NCBI GenBank assembly: GCA_907165135.1
Contig: OU015569.1
Location: forward strand, 1,488,001 to 1,552,000
DNA: 64,000 nt
Source: Oikopleura dioica
Taxonomy: Eukaryota; Chordata; Appendicularia; Copelata; Oikopleuridae
Direction of reading: 5' to 3'
Every line of letters begins with the position of its first letter. The stretch's first letter is position 1. Positions 32,376 to 43,446 of the stretch are shown piece after piece. The notes under the pieces were generated by a model. That model saw nothing but the letters and a program-made list of their open reading frames with translations, was not told where the DNA came from and did not search any database. The position numbers were made by a program, and so were the translations under genes.

Positions 32376-34720
32376 TTACGAGAAGAGCTTCTTGTTGTTG
32401 GACTTTCGTCCATCTGGGAAGCCCCTCCCGAGGATCGACTTATTCGTATAAGTCGTCTGAAATTCAAAGTTAGAAATGGGAAGTCGAAAATTGAAAGCTC
32501 ACCTTTATGTCGCCAAATGCGTCGTAGGAGTGGTTGGTGACGCAAGTTGTGGCGATTGAAGAGACCGGACTTGTCACTGTATCATCACCTTTCATGAACT
32601 TTTCGAAGAAAGCACTGCCCAGGTTGAGTAGTGCTTTCAGAAGTCCGTGCTAGAAATAAAAATGAGTAATGAAAAAACAATTTCAGAAGAGAGAATTGTC
32701 CAAAGTAGAGGGCGAAAGACAGTCCTTAAAAATTAATGATGCCCTTTACTAAAGATAATTCTACAAGGAAGTCTTCCTTGATTTCCAAATTGGTTTACCT
32801 GATAGATGGATGCTTCGTGGATTTGATTGGCATCGGGCAGTTCAGTCACGAAGCCGATGAGACTTGGGCCGACGCTTTTTGAAATAGCCTCGATTGTCAT
32901 TCGGTTCTGGTCAGAGCGTTGGGAAACCTATGTTTTTAAGAGATTATTTGAGAAAGACTTGATTTGCTGTTTACCTGAATCAGATGAATGAGCATAAATG
33001 CGAGTGTATCTCGATGGACGTCGGGCAGCTCGGAGAAGAGATCCTTCAGCAGCGTCGCGTTCTCATCCTTGTAGGCTTGGATGAACGACGGCATCTGCGC
33101 CCAGGTCAACAGAGGCTGATCGATCATGTTCCGGAAAAAGTCCTTCAGCGTTGAGCAGATCACGTTTGTGTCCGTGATCGTCTTCAGATGCTGCGTCGTG
33201 ACTCGGCCAGAAATCATTTTCTAAAGAAAAGTTCAGTTTTTTTAAAATTCAAAAGTTCGTACTTTTTTCAGCTCGTTGACTTCTTTCGCCGCTCCGGAGA
33301 TTCTGTAGATGCCTTCCTCGAGGATTCTAGCGTCGACTTCGTGAACTGCTTGGTAGACAAACTGCGGAATCAGCGGGTGTACATTGCGATTCGCGCAGTA
33401 CTAAATAAATGCGTCAATACGTTTGATAGCTGGAGTTGGGACTCACCTCAATCAGCGGACGCTTTGTGGTGATGGCTTCGGACTGGACCAGGCAAGCTTT
33501 GGCAACGTCGAATCTGCACTGACTGTGGACGGCCAAGCGGCAAGTCACGCACTTGAACGCTTCGGACGCGAATTTGATCTTTTTGGAGCAAACTTCGCAT
33601 TCCTTGGTGATGGGATTGTGAATAGACCGCTTCTCAGCAGTGATTCACAAACGAGGGCGATTTTCCCATCTTGGCCGGGCTCGTCAGCGAGGACATCTTG
33701 AGCTTGGCCCGCACTGGGGCCTTCACGTTCCAGAACGAGTCCGTGTCGCCGGTCTGTTCGCTTTCTCGATCGCCGGATCGCCGCCGCAGTGTCTTCGACA
33801 TTTGCCGCTTTCGCGAGTTGATCGAAATGTTCAATCGCGACGAGTTCATCACGTCATCGTCGAGACCGTCCTCCGCCGTCCTGTCGATGACGTCCGAGTT
33901 GTCCAGCAAGTCGTACTGGCTGTCATCCTCGAACGTCTCGTGAATGACTCGGTTTTGCGGGATCGGCCGGCGCTTCATCGACTTCTGTCGGGAGACCGCC
34001 CGGATCAGCCGTTGCTTCTTCTCCGGGCCGATAGCGCTCCCGATTTGTCCTCCTTCATTGTCCAGGATCACTTCTTTGCAGAGCGCGACGACATCTTCCA
34101 ACTCCCCGATTTCGGCTTGGAGAGAGGCGTTCTCTGTCTCCAAGCTCAACACCGTCCTGAAAAAAAAAATCGTTAGAAACAAGTTCAATCGAAAATTTTT
34201 AGGGGAAATGACAACTTTAGCAATCTGTGTTGAAACCTTGTTGTTTTCAAATAGATACTAAATTAGTAAAATAGGAAATTTTGACTGTTCCGAAAAGACT
34301 TACTTGGAGTTGTGATTTAGTTGCGTCGTCACCGTCTGCAACTGTTTCTGCAATTCACGGACTTTTTTCGTGCTCGAAGTCGCGTCCTGGTCGCGCCTTT
34401 GATACTTTTGTTGGAGAGTCATCATCTTCTCCGCCAAAACGAGCATGCAGTCTTCCAGCTCGTTCTTTTCTGTCGTTGTTTGTTTCATCTGATTCATGAT
34501 GTCATCAAACATCGACAGAAGGGAAGAGTTCTGGTTGACCTCCTTAAATTTTTTTATTTTCACATTTCAAATTTTGAAATAAAAAGAAAATAATTCATTG
34601 AAAATTTTTTTATATATCAAAAAAATAAAAACTAACCTGGGCTTCATCGAGATGCCGAATAGTTTCTCTGAACGACTGGAATTTCTTCAATGGTGGTGGT
34701 GGAGCAACCCTCTTTGCCAT
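32376..34720 (-). CDS. RACGAP1: Rac GTPase-activating protein 1 (CYK-4/MgcRacGAP)
   Basis: Centralspindlin subunit needed for cytokinesis. The N-terminus (MAKRVAPPPPLKKFQSFRET) leads into a coiled coil (NELEDCMLVLAEKMMTLQQK; ENASLQAEIGELEDVV). A basic Ser-rich linker follows, then a C1 zinc domain (CEVCSKKIKF, CVTCRLAVHSQC) and the RhoGAP domain with the arginine-finger motif EEGIYRISGA, ICSTLKDFFRNMIDQPLLTW, DTLAFMLIHL and SVGPSLIGF. The tail ends at TAA 32376-32378. Introns are short GT-AG except one oddity: the frame changes just before the C1 domain. A 37-nt GG-AG intron at 33630-33666 would fix it (AKM joined to RSIHNP); otherwise an indel is needed. The first zinc-ligand His of the C1 domain is not at its normal spacing. 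Confidence 0.9.
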
Positions 34721-34980
34721 TTTTGTGCGTTTTAGTGGCAGTCCAGAATCTATATTATTGTTAAATTTTGTAAAAATATCTCTGTCCTACCTGTTTGAAC
34801 GCAGAAATGGGAGTGAAGTCAGATTGAACGTGCGGTGCTCAGAACAACAAGAGCACCATCTGGTTTTGACGTGGCAGAGTCAAATTAGTGCGCGATCAAA
34901 AATATTTTCGTTGCTTTTTTGCGGGAAAAACACGAAAACATTTTAATTTTCTTTATTTGGAAATTTTATTGAAGATAGAT

Positions 34981-35886
34981 CGCATAATTAGGAAACTCGC
35001 TGAAAAATGAGCTCTTTTTGCGCTTACTAAAAGGGAGTATTATACAGTTTTAGAAAGCCCAAGAGCTGGGCTTCATTTTGACTATTGATAGTAGGGTGGT
35101 CAACTCATGCCCTTGGGCGTTTTGAGCCTTCCAAAGTCCCGGGTTTATGAGTAAGCGGTCCATATCAACTTGTAGAGGAGGCTCTGACGGTTCAGAATAT
35201 GTGTAGAAAACCATCGTCACCCCCTATTCTAGAGGCTCTAGAAGGCCCGGAAGTTGAAGAAGTCACCTAAAACTCAGCACTTTTTACGAAAATAGAGTAA
35301 AAGTGCAATATTTTCATCGGAATTTGTTAGAAAAACGTTTTCACTGACTTTATGACACACAAAATTTAGTCTGGGGTCCTTTCGGGTTGAGTTTTTACGA
35401 AATTCTATTTTTCTCACAATATGACCCCACGTGACCTCAAATGACCCCAGAGTAAATTTTGTGTGTCATAAAGTCAGTAAAAACGTCTTTCTACTAAATT
35501 CCGATGAAAATATTGCACTTTTACTCTATTTTCGTAAAAAATGCTGATTTTCAGGTGACTTCTTCAACTTCCGGGCCTTCTAGAGCCTCTAGAATAGGGG
35601 GTGACGATGGTTTTCTACACATATTCTGAACCGTCAGAGTCTCCTCTACAAGTTGATATGGATTGCTTACTCATAAACCCGTGAGAAAAAAAGTTACAAC
35701 CTTTTTTCTGAACTTACCCCATTTTCGGGACTTTGGAAGGCTCAAAACGCCCAAGGGCATGAGTTGACCACCCTACTATCAATAGTCAAAATAAAGCCCA
35801 GCTCTTGGGCTTTCTAAAACTGTATAATACTCCCTTTTAGTAAGCGCAAAAAGAGCTCATTTTTCATCGAGTTTCCTACGCATAAT
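34981..35886. mobile_element. Palindromic hAT-type MITE with 8-bp target duplication
   Basis: The element spans 34989-35878 and is flanked by the perfect direct repeat CGCATAAT (34981-34988 and 35879-35886). Its ends are inverted copies beginning TAGGAAACTCG. The whole element is a large foldback: arms of about 400 nt pair with each other with few mismatches around a centre near 35400-35440. The right arm carries an extra ~46 nt (about 35686-35732) missing from the left. There is no transposase frame. An 8-bp duplication and TAGG ends fit the hAT superfamily. Confidence 0.85.
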
Positions 35887-36053
35887 CTATTTAACTATAA
35901 TTTGCAGCGATAATGCATTAAATACAGTAGTAGCACAAGAAATTGTCACTCATTGACTTTGAATGATTGTCAATCAGAGGAGAAATTGGAAAATGATAAA
36001 GAAGTGTTTGATTTTGCTTTATTTAAAAGTTTGAAATTGCTTTTCTTACAATT

Positions 36054-36230
36054 CTATAATTGGGATCTGATGAGGTCGTAGTAAGCGCCTCGTTTGTCCA
36101 GTAGTTCTTGGTGGCGGCCGCTTTCCACGATGACGCCGTTGTCGACGACGGCGATAACGGTGGAAAGTCGTTGCGCGATCAGAATCGCAGTTCGCCCTTG
36201 CCGCGCCTTGTCCAGCGCATCTTGCAAGAT
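36054..36230 (-). pseudogene. Orphan last exon of an ABCB-type transporter
   Basis: A minus-strand exon after a ggtttag acceptor (just above 36230) reads [40 protein letters not shown] and [18 protein letters not shown], then stops. This is the extreme C-terminus of a P-glycoprotein-like nucleotide-binding domain after Walker B. The H-loop His is Gln (AQRLST for AHRLST), and several residues usually between RLST and the next strand (ADxI) are missing. No Walker A, signature or transmembrane exons are visible upstream on this strand in the next 2.5 kb, which instead holds USH1G on the plus strand. It is most likely a relic or a transposed fragment; a last exon of a very long gene is less likely. 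Confidence 0.7.
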
Positions 36231-36574
36231 CTAAACCGATTTTCAATTTTTGAATTTCTTTCGTTTTCCGTGTACAGATTCTTGCAATGATTACTGCTTT
36301 TCATGAAATAAAATCCTTCAAATTTTACCGGGAAGCAGTTTTCTCAAGTTCGGGGAAAGTGAGACTTCTTACTTGTTTGTAAAATCAACAGTCGGTCGAG
36401 TTTCGTTATGCATACAGAAGTCTGGCGCGCGTGCCTTGCTCTTGTGCAGACATTCACTGTCCGCTCTTCCAGTCAACGTCGACGGTTTCAAGAGCCTTTT
36501 GTCCGCGCTACCCTACTTTCCAGCGCACGTTTAGAAAAAGTAGAAGCAAGAGAAAAGAACCAGCCTGAAGGCGA
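36231..36574. other. Region upstream of USH1G
   Basis: About 340 nt with no assigned exon. A plus-strand open frame from 36408 overlaps the USH1G start in another frame and has no recognisable content, so I treat this as promoter or 5' UTR. Confidence 0.4.
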
Positions 36575-38699
36575 ATGGGGGATCGCTTCCACAGGGCCGC
36601 CAAGGATGGCTCCTCGCCGCAGGGGAAGGCCTTGCTCAAAGAAGCTACCAGTCGTGATCTCAACAGGTTGATCTAAAATTCTATTTTGAATTAATAATAA
36701 CTAGTCGAAACACAATTTTCCATCAGTAATTTCAAATGAGTTTATTTCCTTTAGAAAATTAAGATATTTTATTAACAAAAATCGTCCCAATATCGATAAA
36801 CCATAACTCTAAATTCTAGACGAGATAAAGAAGGAATGACTCCAACTCTAATCGCCGCTCAAGAAGGTCACTCAGAAGGTAAATCAACGGGAACTCTGAA
36901 AAATAGCCTTTACGGGCCATAAAAATATTATTTGCAAATGAAATTTTCATTTAGCCTTGATGGTGTGCATTCAGCGCGGAGGAAAGCCAAATCTTTACAA
37001 CGCTATCGGCCAGACGACTCTTCATTTAGGCCGGTTGTTGATTGCGAATTTAGCTTTTTTATTTTATTTTTCTTGTGAGAATGTTTGCATGCGCGGTCAA
37101 ACACTTGCTTGCGATTCGGCAAAAATTCAAAATCCTCTGGGAGCTTTTCCTGACAATTCTAATAACCTCATAAGCCACTGATCGTGGACACTTCCGCATT
37201 GTCGACTATATCTGCAAATACTACGAAGAAGATTTGGTCAAGATCCTTTTTATGATGGATTTGGCCGGTAATACGGCCAAAATGCTGGCAACTACTCAAG
37301 GTTATCGATTCATAATTCCGTGATTTTTAACAGCTTTTAGGGCACAAGAAACTTATCGCTTTACTGGACAGATGTGAGGCAGAACTGAACAAGCGAAATC
37401 CGAAAAAAGTCAAGAAATACAAAGAAAAAGCAAAGAAAGAAATGGAAGTCTGCAAAAAGAAATATTCAAAAATCATGGTGCGTCCTACTTTTCTTCATTC
37501 CAGATCTAGGGCTAAGATAAATATGCCCGCATTAGATATAATTCTCGTTCGAGTACTTGAGTACTTCATATTTCCCTCTTGAAGAGTTTAAGGGCTAAAT
37601 CGGTGACCAGGGATGAATAGATAAGCTACTAGAACGAGTGATAAAGGTGAATCCTTCAATTACAGCTTCTTCTTCAGCAAAAACACAAAAACGAAAAACA
37701 AAGTTCATCAGCTCCTTCAAAGAAGACTGTCTATGGCGAGGCAACGTGCGTAAAAACGATGAATTTTCTCTTACTTCAGCTTTGATTGATTCAGTGTCAC
37801 AACAAAAACAGCCGATGGGGGAAACAACAAGTTCCTTGGAAATTTCACGATGGGTAAGCGAATCGGAACAGTTCGCCGAAAAGAAATGCTCGATATGGTC
37901 GACTTTTCCGCGATGGACGAAGTCGACGGAACGATGACAGTTTCTTCCAATAAAAACGTTCTCTTCGGACAAGGCACCGTCAAGAGCACGACCAAGTAAG
38001 AACCAACTTGGAGTCCATCTATCAATGCGATATTCTAGGAACGGAGCATCCAAAGCGCGCCCAGATGTTCGAGACATTTTCGGCCAAAATGGAGATCTAG
38101 ACGATGATCTAGCGGAAAATGGTGAGCTGGGCTCGGTCTCGGCCGTGGGCATGATCAGCACCAACCGCTTCTTCTTCAATAACAACGCTCTTGCCGAGCA
38201 GTTTGATCATTTAGGAGCGGCCGCAACTACAGGAGGAGCTACTTTTATCGGTAACTTTTTTAACAATTTTTGAAAGTTAATGTTATATTTAGACAAGAAT
38301 GAAGAGAGCGATTCAGAGCAAGGGTTCAATTTTTGATAATAATTTAATTAAAAATGTTGCTTGATGAACCCTTCCCATTGATGATTCATTGATTGAAAGT
38401 GACGACGATGAGGAACAAACCTCCGATCCTCTGGAGAACTTCCTGGCCGCGCTTGGGCTCAATGACTATTGGGATTTATTCAAAAAGGAGAAGATGGACA
38501 TTGAAGGTGTAAACTGAAAAGGAAGGAATACTAACATTGACTTTTAGCGGTAATGATGTCGAGCGATGCTGATTTACGCGCGCTGGGAGTGCCTCTCGGC
38601 CCTAGAATTAAAATCCTGAAGACGATGGATTCCCGCCGGGCTGCAATGGCCTCCATCCAAGCTGCTTCTTCCGACGAGCCAGAAACTCACGCGTTTTAG
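36575..38699 (+). CDS. USH1G: USH1G (SANS) / ANKS4B homologue
   Basis: Scaffold of the Usher/harmonin complex in hair-cell bundles or brush-border microvilli. It starts MGDRFHRAAKDGSSPQGKAL, close to the family start MN.QYHRAARDG. Ankyrin repeats follow (DKEGMTPTLIAAQEGHSEAL, GQTTLHLATDRGHFRIVDYI). A Lys-rich central segment (KKVKKYKEKAKKEMEVC) precedes a disordered region with NRFFFNNNALAEQF, and a C-terminal SAM domain (LENFLAALGLNDYWDLFKKE, DLRALGVPLGPRIKILK) is followed by a short tail ending THAF, a possible PDZ ligand. About nine exons keep phase. Intron 37030-37174 starts with GC; the LHLA codon spans it. The region is well preserved and the ankyrin-SAM order supports the call over other ankyrin proteins. 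Confidence 0.87.
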
Positions 38700-38833
38700 C
38701 AGCTCCCGTCTAAGTTTGAGTCTTTTCTACTAGCTTCTACTGTAATTGTTTCTTTTGTTCACTGACGATTCCTCATTTTGTTTCTGGCCGCTCGTATCGC
38801 CGTCGTTTTACATCTTCTGCTTTATCGGGATGT

Positions 38834-38839
38834 AATAAA
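38834..38839 (+). terminator. Polyadenylation signal of USH1G
   Basis: AATAAA about 135 nt after the USH1G stop codon, followed by a T/G-rich stretch, the expected arrangement for a 3' end. Confidence 0.5.
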
Positions 38840-39283
38840 ATAAACCTGGTTTGTTTTGAAACCTTTCGATAAAAAAAAAAAAGAATTATAGAATTTCAAA
38901 TTGAAGTATTCGAAATTTAGGCGTTAGAAAACCACGCCACAAAGAAAAAAATCTTGGATCTATTTTTCCTTGTCCAAAAGAATTGACGCAAGACTTCAAG
39001 TGGCCACTTGACTCTTGACGGGTTAACCTTGTCTACCCAGCTTGTAGTTGACAAGGAATAATAAAAAAATATATAATAGAATAAGTTTATAAAGAGCTTT
39101 ATCAGCTCTTTCTGACCGAAAATCGTTGCCAATTGTACTTTGAAAGAGGCCTTTTTCTTCTTGTCTAATCAATCTCTTCAATCGGACGTACTCCCCTTAC
39201 GCAGTGCTCAAGTTTGTTTGTTTGTTTTGAATGTGCCCCAGTCCTGGCGTGATCTCGCATTTCCAAAATCATTAGAGAAAAAT
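38840..39283. other. Intergenic, USH1G to NPC2
   Basis: About 440 nt of AT-rich sequence without coding pattern; it should hold the NPC2 promoter. Confidence 0.45.
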
Positions 39284-40118
39284 ATGAAGATTTTTAGGCT
39301 ATTTAATATTTTGTTGGGCGGTGCTCTTGCTGGCAAGAATAACCAGTAAAGGATTAACAATTTCATCTGCATTTGCTGGTTGATTATTTCAGAATTGAAA
39401 TGATGAAAACTTGTCTTTTAAAAATTGCTAATTCAAAATAAGAAAAACATCAAGATTCCCGACGGCTTAGTGAAAATGCAGTTCAAGCCGTGCACGGAAG
39501 GAAGGGGCGGAACAGGCGACTTGACAGAGACGATCGGAAACGTACACTCGATCCAGATAGAAGCCTGCGAATGGACGGGAAAGAACAATGAGTGGTGCGG
39601 CCTCAAGATCGGCAGTTTCAACTCGATCTACGTCGAGTACGACATGGCCAACGCTCACAAGCTCTCCTCCGGTCCTATCAAGAAATACCCAAAAAAGGGA
39701 GACCAATTGAACGTTGCCATTTGCGGCCGGATTCCTGTAAGACCCCCTTTTTTATATCGACCAATTGACTTTTTCAGGGTGTCCCGATTTGTGCCCCGTT
39801 TTCCCTTCCAAATACAAATGCATGTGAACAAGGTATATTTTTCAATCAAGGCCTTCTTATTTCAAAGCATATCCGTTAAGGAATCAATTGTAAAAGACGA
39901 AAGGTGAAGAAAAATAAGCTGGACAAGAAACGCGTCTTCCGAGTCGCACTGGAAATTCAAGGTACGCATCATTCCTTCAAGAAGATACCTTCAACCTTCT
40001 TTGTTCAGAAATTTATCCACAAGTAAAGGTGGTTTCCGAATGGCAGATCAAGGACCCCACTCAACCCGACGCACCCCCTTTATTCTGCTTCAATCTGCCC
40101 CTCGCTGTCGTCCCCTAA
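39284..40118 (+). CDS. NPC2: NPC2-like sterol-binding protein (ML domain)
   Basis: A secreted lysosomal cholesterol carrier in other animals. Exon 1 encodes a signal peptide (MKIFRLFNILLGGALAGKNN). The ML domain follows: KMQFKPCTEGRGG, VHSIQIEACEW, IYVEYDMAN, GVPICAPFSLPNTNACEQG and VSEWQIKDPTQ, ending FCFNLPLAVVP at TAA 40116-40118. The cysteines and the GVP.C turn match NPC2. Two joins are one base out. Intron 39346-39442 ends before a five-A run (39443-39447) that should have six As. The exon after about 39900 reads through in frame only if its five-A run (39909-39913) loses one A, giving EQGEENKLDKKRVF. Both problems are in homopolymers and suggest sequence errors. Confidence 0.78.
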
Positions 40119-40125
40119 CTCGGCA

Positions 40126-40131
40126 AATAAA
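40126..40131 (+). terminator. Polyadenylation signal of NPC2
   Basis: AATAAA eight bases after the NPC2 stop codon. If used, the 3' UTR would be extremely short, in keeping with this compact genome. Confidence 0.45.
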
Positions 40132-40627
40132 TCGGACAATATGGCGCCGCTGAGTGCCCAAAAGAAAAATAACATAAAACCTTCTCTGAGTGTTGTTCTT
40201 TTTTGTCAGCAAAAGTTGCCTTTTCAAAATTTCTCCTCAAGTACTTTCCCACCAATATTTTGATTTCATAAGATAATTTCTCTCTCGCTCTTTTTGGTTA
40301 AATTCAGTAGTGTAGATCTTACATAACACTTATCTACTCCACGTTTACGACTCTTATAAATTCATAAAACTTCCATTCTTATATTTTATTTAAAGTTCTT
40401 AATTTCAAGTGTGCACCCTTCGCAAACTAGTAGTTTTTTTGGGGAGAGAAGTTTCGAAAAAGGCATATTTAAAAAAGTTGACCACTTTATTTCGGCAGCA
40501 TGTCATGTAAGAATGTGTCAAGTGTGTCGGGCAAGATGTACAAAAAATTGTTGTAAGAAAAAAATTCATTCATTGGAATGAATTCAGGAATATAAAAGTG
40601 TCGGAAGGAAGAACTCGTCCAGGGTAA
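40132..40627. other. Intergenic between convergent genes
   Basis: About 500 nt between the 3' ends of NPC2 (plus) and the CUB gene (minus); AT-rich, no coding pattern. Confidence 0.45.
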
Positions 40628-42969
40628 TTAGTAGACTTCTGGCAGGCATTTTCCGATTTCAACGCAAGACTTGATGAAGATTCTTTCCAGCTTCGTCTTT
40701 TTCGCTTCCTAGAAAATAAATAAGATTTTGGGTTTTTTGGCAAGGATTTTTGAATATAGCTGTATTAGGAAAATTATATATTGATTGACTGACGATGTTG
40801 TCGATGTGCGCCTTCTTGCAGAATCCAATGTCAACAAGTTGAGCCTGAATGAAGTCTTTGTATCGCTCGTAGACAGCCTTGATCTCTCCGGTGTAGTCGA
40901 TTTCAGATGTGTGGCGAAGGAAGTCTTCGTCAAGATTGAAGTTGGGGTCGAGGGCAGCACCGCCGCACTCGTGCCATTTCTCGTAGATTTGGTTGAAATG
41001 CTCAGAAATCATGTTGCTGATGCGCTCGTGATATTTGTCGCCTTTTTTGGATGAGAAAACCGCGCTTGCCTCTACGAACTTATCTTATCAGCCACAACAG
41101 TTTATGCAATAATAGTGTTAATGAAAAAGATACAATAACCTCCCCGAGGAAAACTAGAAAGTTCTTGACGCGAAACTGATACTGAAAAAAAATATAAATA
41201 GTCCCAAATGATTCTACTAATTAGTTTTGGGCTTTTCAATTTGCTTATCTGACGGGGTGATCGCATATCTCTGTTAGCCAGTAGCTGTCATCTTTATCCA
41301 TTCCTGGAGTGAATATCTTGTTGAGCAAGAGCTCTTCGGTCTCCTTCAAGTTGACGATTTCCTCTCGCACTTCGTTGGGTACAAAGTAGCGGTCCACCAT
41401 TTGGTAAACCAGTCGGAAGCCGCCAGACAGTTCGTTGATTGTTCCGTCGGAGTCAAAGGCAATCACCAAGTGATTTGTCGGAAGTTCGATCCAGTCTCGC
41501 CACTCTCTAGATGCAATCTGAAAAGAGGATGTCCTGAAATCACAAAAGATGAATTTGAAGCAACCTTGGTCTTGTTATAACTGAGAAGCGCTGGAAGTCC
41601 GTTGTAGGTCATTCCCTTCGTATGAGGACTATTGCAGAGCCGTCCATATTTTTCGCCGCCGCCGCCAATCACGTGAAGACGGTCTGCTCCGCAAATCTGC
41701 TGGTGCTCGATGTCGAATCCTTTTCCTTGTGTGATTCTTAACGTTCAATTTAAAACACGATCAAGACCTTCCAGTAGCTCACCTGATTCGAATACGGTGA
41801 TTCGGGTTGTCAGAAATGATCTCCCAGCGGCAAGAAAATCCCTTGGTTGGGTCAATATTCTGCTTGGCTTTTCTCTTGAGACGAATCCGACCTCGATTCT
41901 TAGTTAGAACTTTTCCTTTGCATTTCGGGTTGATCTGGCGGCAAATTTTTGGACTTTGAAGAGGTTAAAAATTCGTACTTAGGAGAGCTATCGAAATTTC
42001 TCTTTCTCTATTTTCTCTGTTAAACCTCTAGCTTGGGCACAAAGGCATATCATGAAGGTATCTATCACTAGGCTTATAAGATGAAATTTCGGCCCATCTT
42101 TATAAGTTAGTTTAGAGGTTATATGACACAGTTTTGGAAAGCTCAGAAGGTGAGCTTTCATTTGGGCACAATATCAAGGGGTCTGGTTTATGCCCGCAAG
42201 GCAATTCATGAGACCGGAAGTTCCGAAATCGGCACTAGATCTCTTCAATCGAATTTTTGAGTGCCGGTAGTCACTCGAAATGGCTCCAGAGTAGATGCGT
42301 TAGAAAGCCCAGCGTCTGAGCTTTCCAAAACGCTAAAAAAATCTAGCTGCCCTGCTACCTAGTGGCCGCTAGGGGCGCTAGAATAGTGAATTTTAAGGAT
42401 TTCTAGGAAGAAAACTGCATAATCTTGGTCTCAACCGGTTGGTTTTGTCACTGTTAAACGTCACTACTAAGATGTTTACGTCTTTATTAACAAATTCAAG
42501 CCTTAAATTTCGACCAAATGAGCAAGTTCTAGTGCAAGAAATCCCATTTACGGTGCCAAATTTGAGTTTCTAGCGCCCCTAGCGACCACTAGGTAGCAGG
42601 GCAGCTAGATTTTATTAGCATTTTGGAAAGCTCAGACACTGCGCTTTCTAACGCGCCTACTCTGAAGCCATTTCGAGTGACTACCGGTACTAAAAAATTC
42701 GATTGAAGAGATCTAGTGCCGATTTCGGAACTTCCGGTCTCATGAATTGCCTTGCGGGCATAAACCAGACCCCTTGATATGGTGCCCAAATGAAAGTTCA
42801 GCTTCTGGGCTTTCCAAAACTGTAACATATGACCCCTAAACTAAGCTAGAAAAATGAGCCAAGTTTTCATCTAATAAGCCTATCTATCACTCAATCCAGT
42901 TGCAATTCCTACAGAACTCTCTAATGCAGATATTCCCAAAAAGGGCAGGAAGAAGTTAAAAAGTCTCAT
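40628..42969 (-). CDS. Secreted CUB-domain protein
   Basis: Exon 1 (42913-42969) encodes a signal peptide, MRLFNFFLPFLGISALESS. Intron 1 runs from 42912 to about 41943, contains a whole MITE (42069-42882) and joins in phase 0 to INPKCKGKVLTKNRGRIRLK. The CUB pattern follows: FSCRWEIISDNP with its Cys, QQICGADRLHVIGG, LCNSPHTKGMTY, then LVIAFDSDGTINELSGGFRL. After the CUB comes a helical region without a recognised domain (YQFRVKNFLVFLGE; HFNQIYEKWHECGGAALDP; FIQAQLVDIGFCKKAH), ending at TAA 40628-40630. Other introns are GT-AG; the donor after DHP uses gtcaga. CUB proteins act outside the cell; the specific role is unknown. Confidence 0.72.
42061..42890. mobile_element. Second palindromic hAT-type MITE, in the CUB-gene intron
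   Basis: The element spans 42069-42882 with a perfect 8-bp direct repeat TCTATCAC on both sides (42061-42068, 42883-42890). Inverted ends begin TAGGCTTATAAGATGAAA and TAGGCTTATTAGATGAAA. Long arms pair around a centre near 42470 (for example GCTAGGGGCGCTAGA and its complement). No transposase is present. The 5' TAGG end, 8-bp duplication, foldback form and subterminal GAAAGC motif link it to the element at 34989-35878, although most of the sequence differs. Confidence 0.82.
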
Positions 42970-43446
42970 CTTTGAAAAGATGTCGACGAAAGAATTGACT
43001 GATGCTCTAACTACGAACTTTCAAGCGAGCGGTGCTTTTCTAGCGCGCAGAAACGATGGCGCTGTTTCGCCCGCCATGAGATTTCGTGCGCCAGCAAAAA
43101 TCATGTGACGCATGGAAAACCCTTGGCTGTTTCTAACTTTTTACTGTATATTTTCTTTCGCAGATAAAAGAGTCTATATAATCTTTCTTTTAGATTTATT
43201 TGAAACTAGTTGTCTATGAGCAGTTCTATGTCACTTGTTGAAGGTTTCTTGCACACAATGAAGTAGGGTCTTTCGGTTTTAACGAGAAGGAAACGTGTGC
43301 AAAAAGTCGAAGTTGGGGAAGTTGAGAAAGCGATATCTGTTTCATACAGTGCACGGTCAGTACAGTTCAATTACAGTAGGTGGTTTTAGTTCCTCAAAAA
43401 CGGCAAGAGGAGACATGTCAATTCACAGTTTGCTTTGTTCCGGCGA
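42970..43446. other. Intergenic, CUB gene to NKX2-1
   Basis: About 480 nt; no coding pattern. It should hold the CUB promoter and the NKX2-1 3' UTR. Confidence 0.45.

Noticed and set aside
33640-34261. Plus-strand ORFs opposite RACGAP1
   Set aside because: Shadows of the RACGAP1 exons; no independent domain.
42589-42828. 79-codon minus-strand ORF
   Set aside because: Lies entirely within the palindromic MITE arm; its sequence is explained by the repeat.
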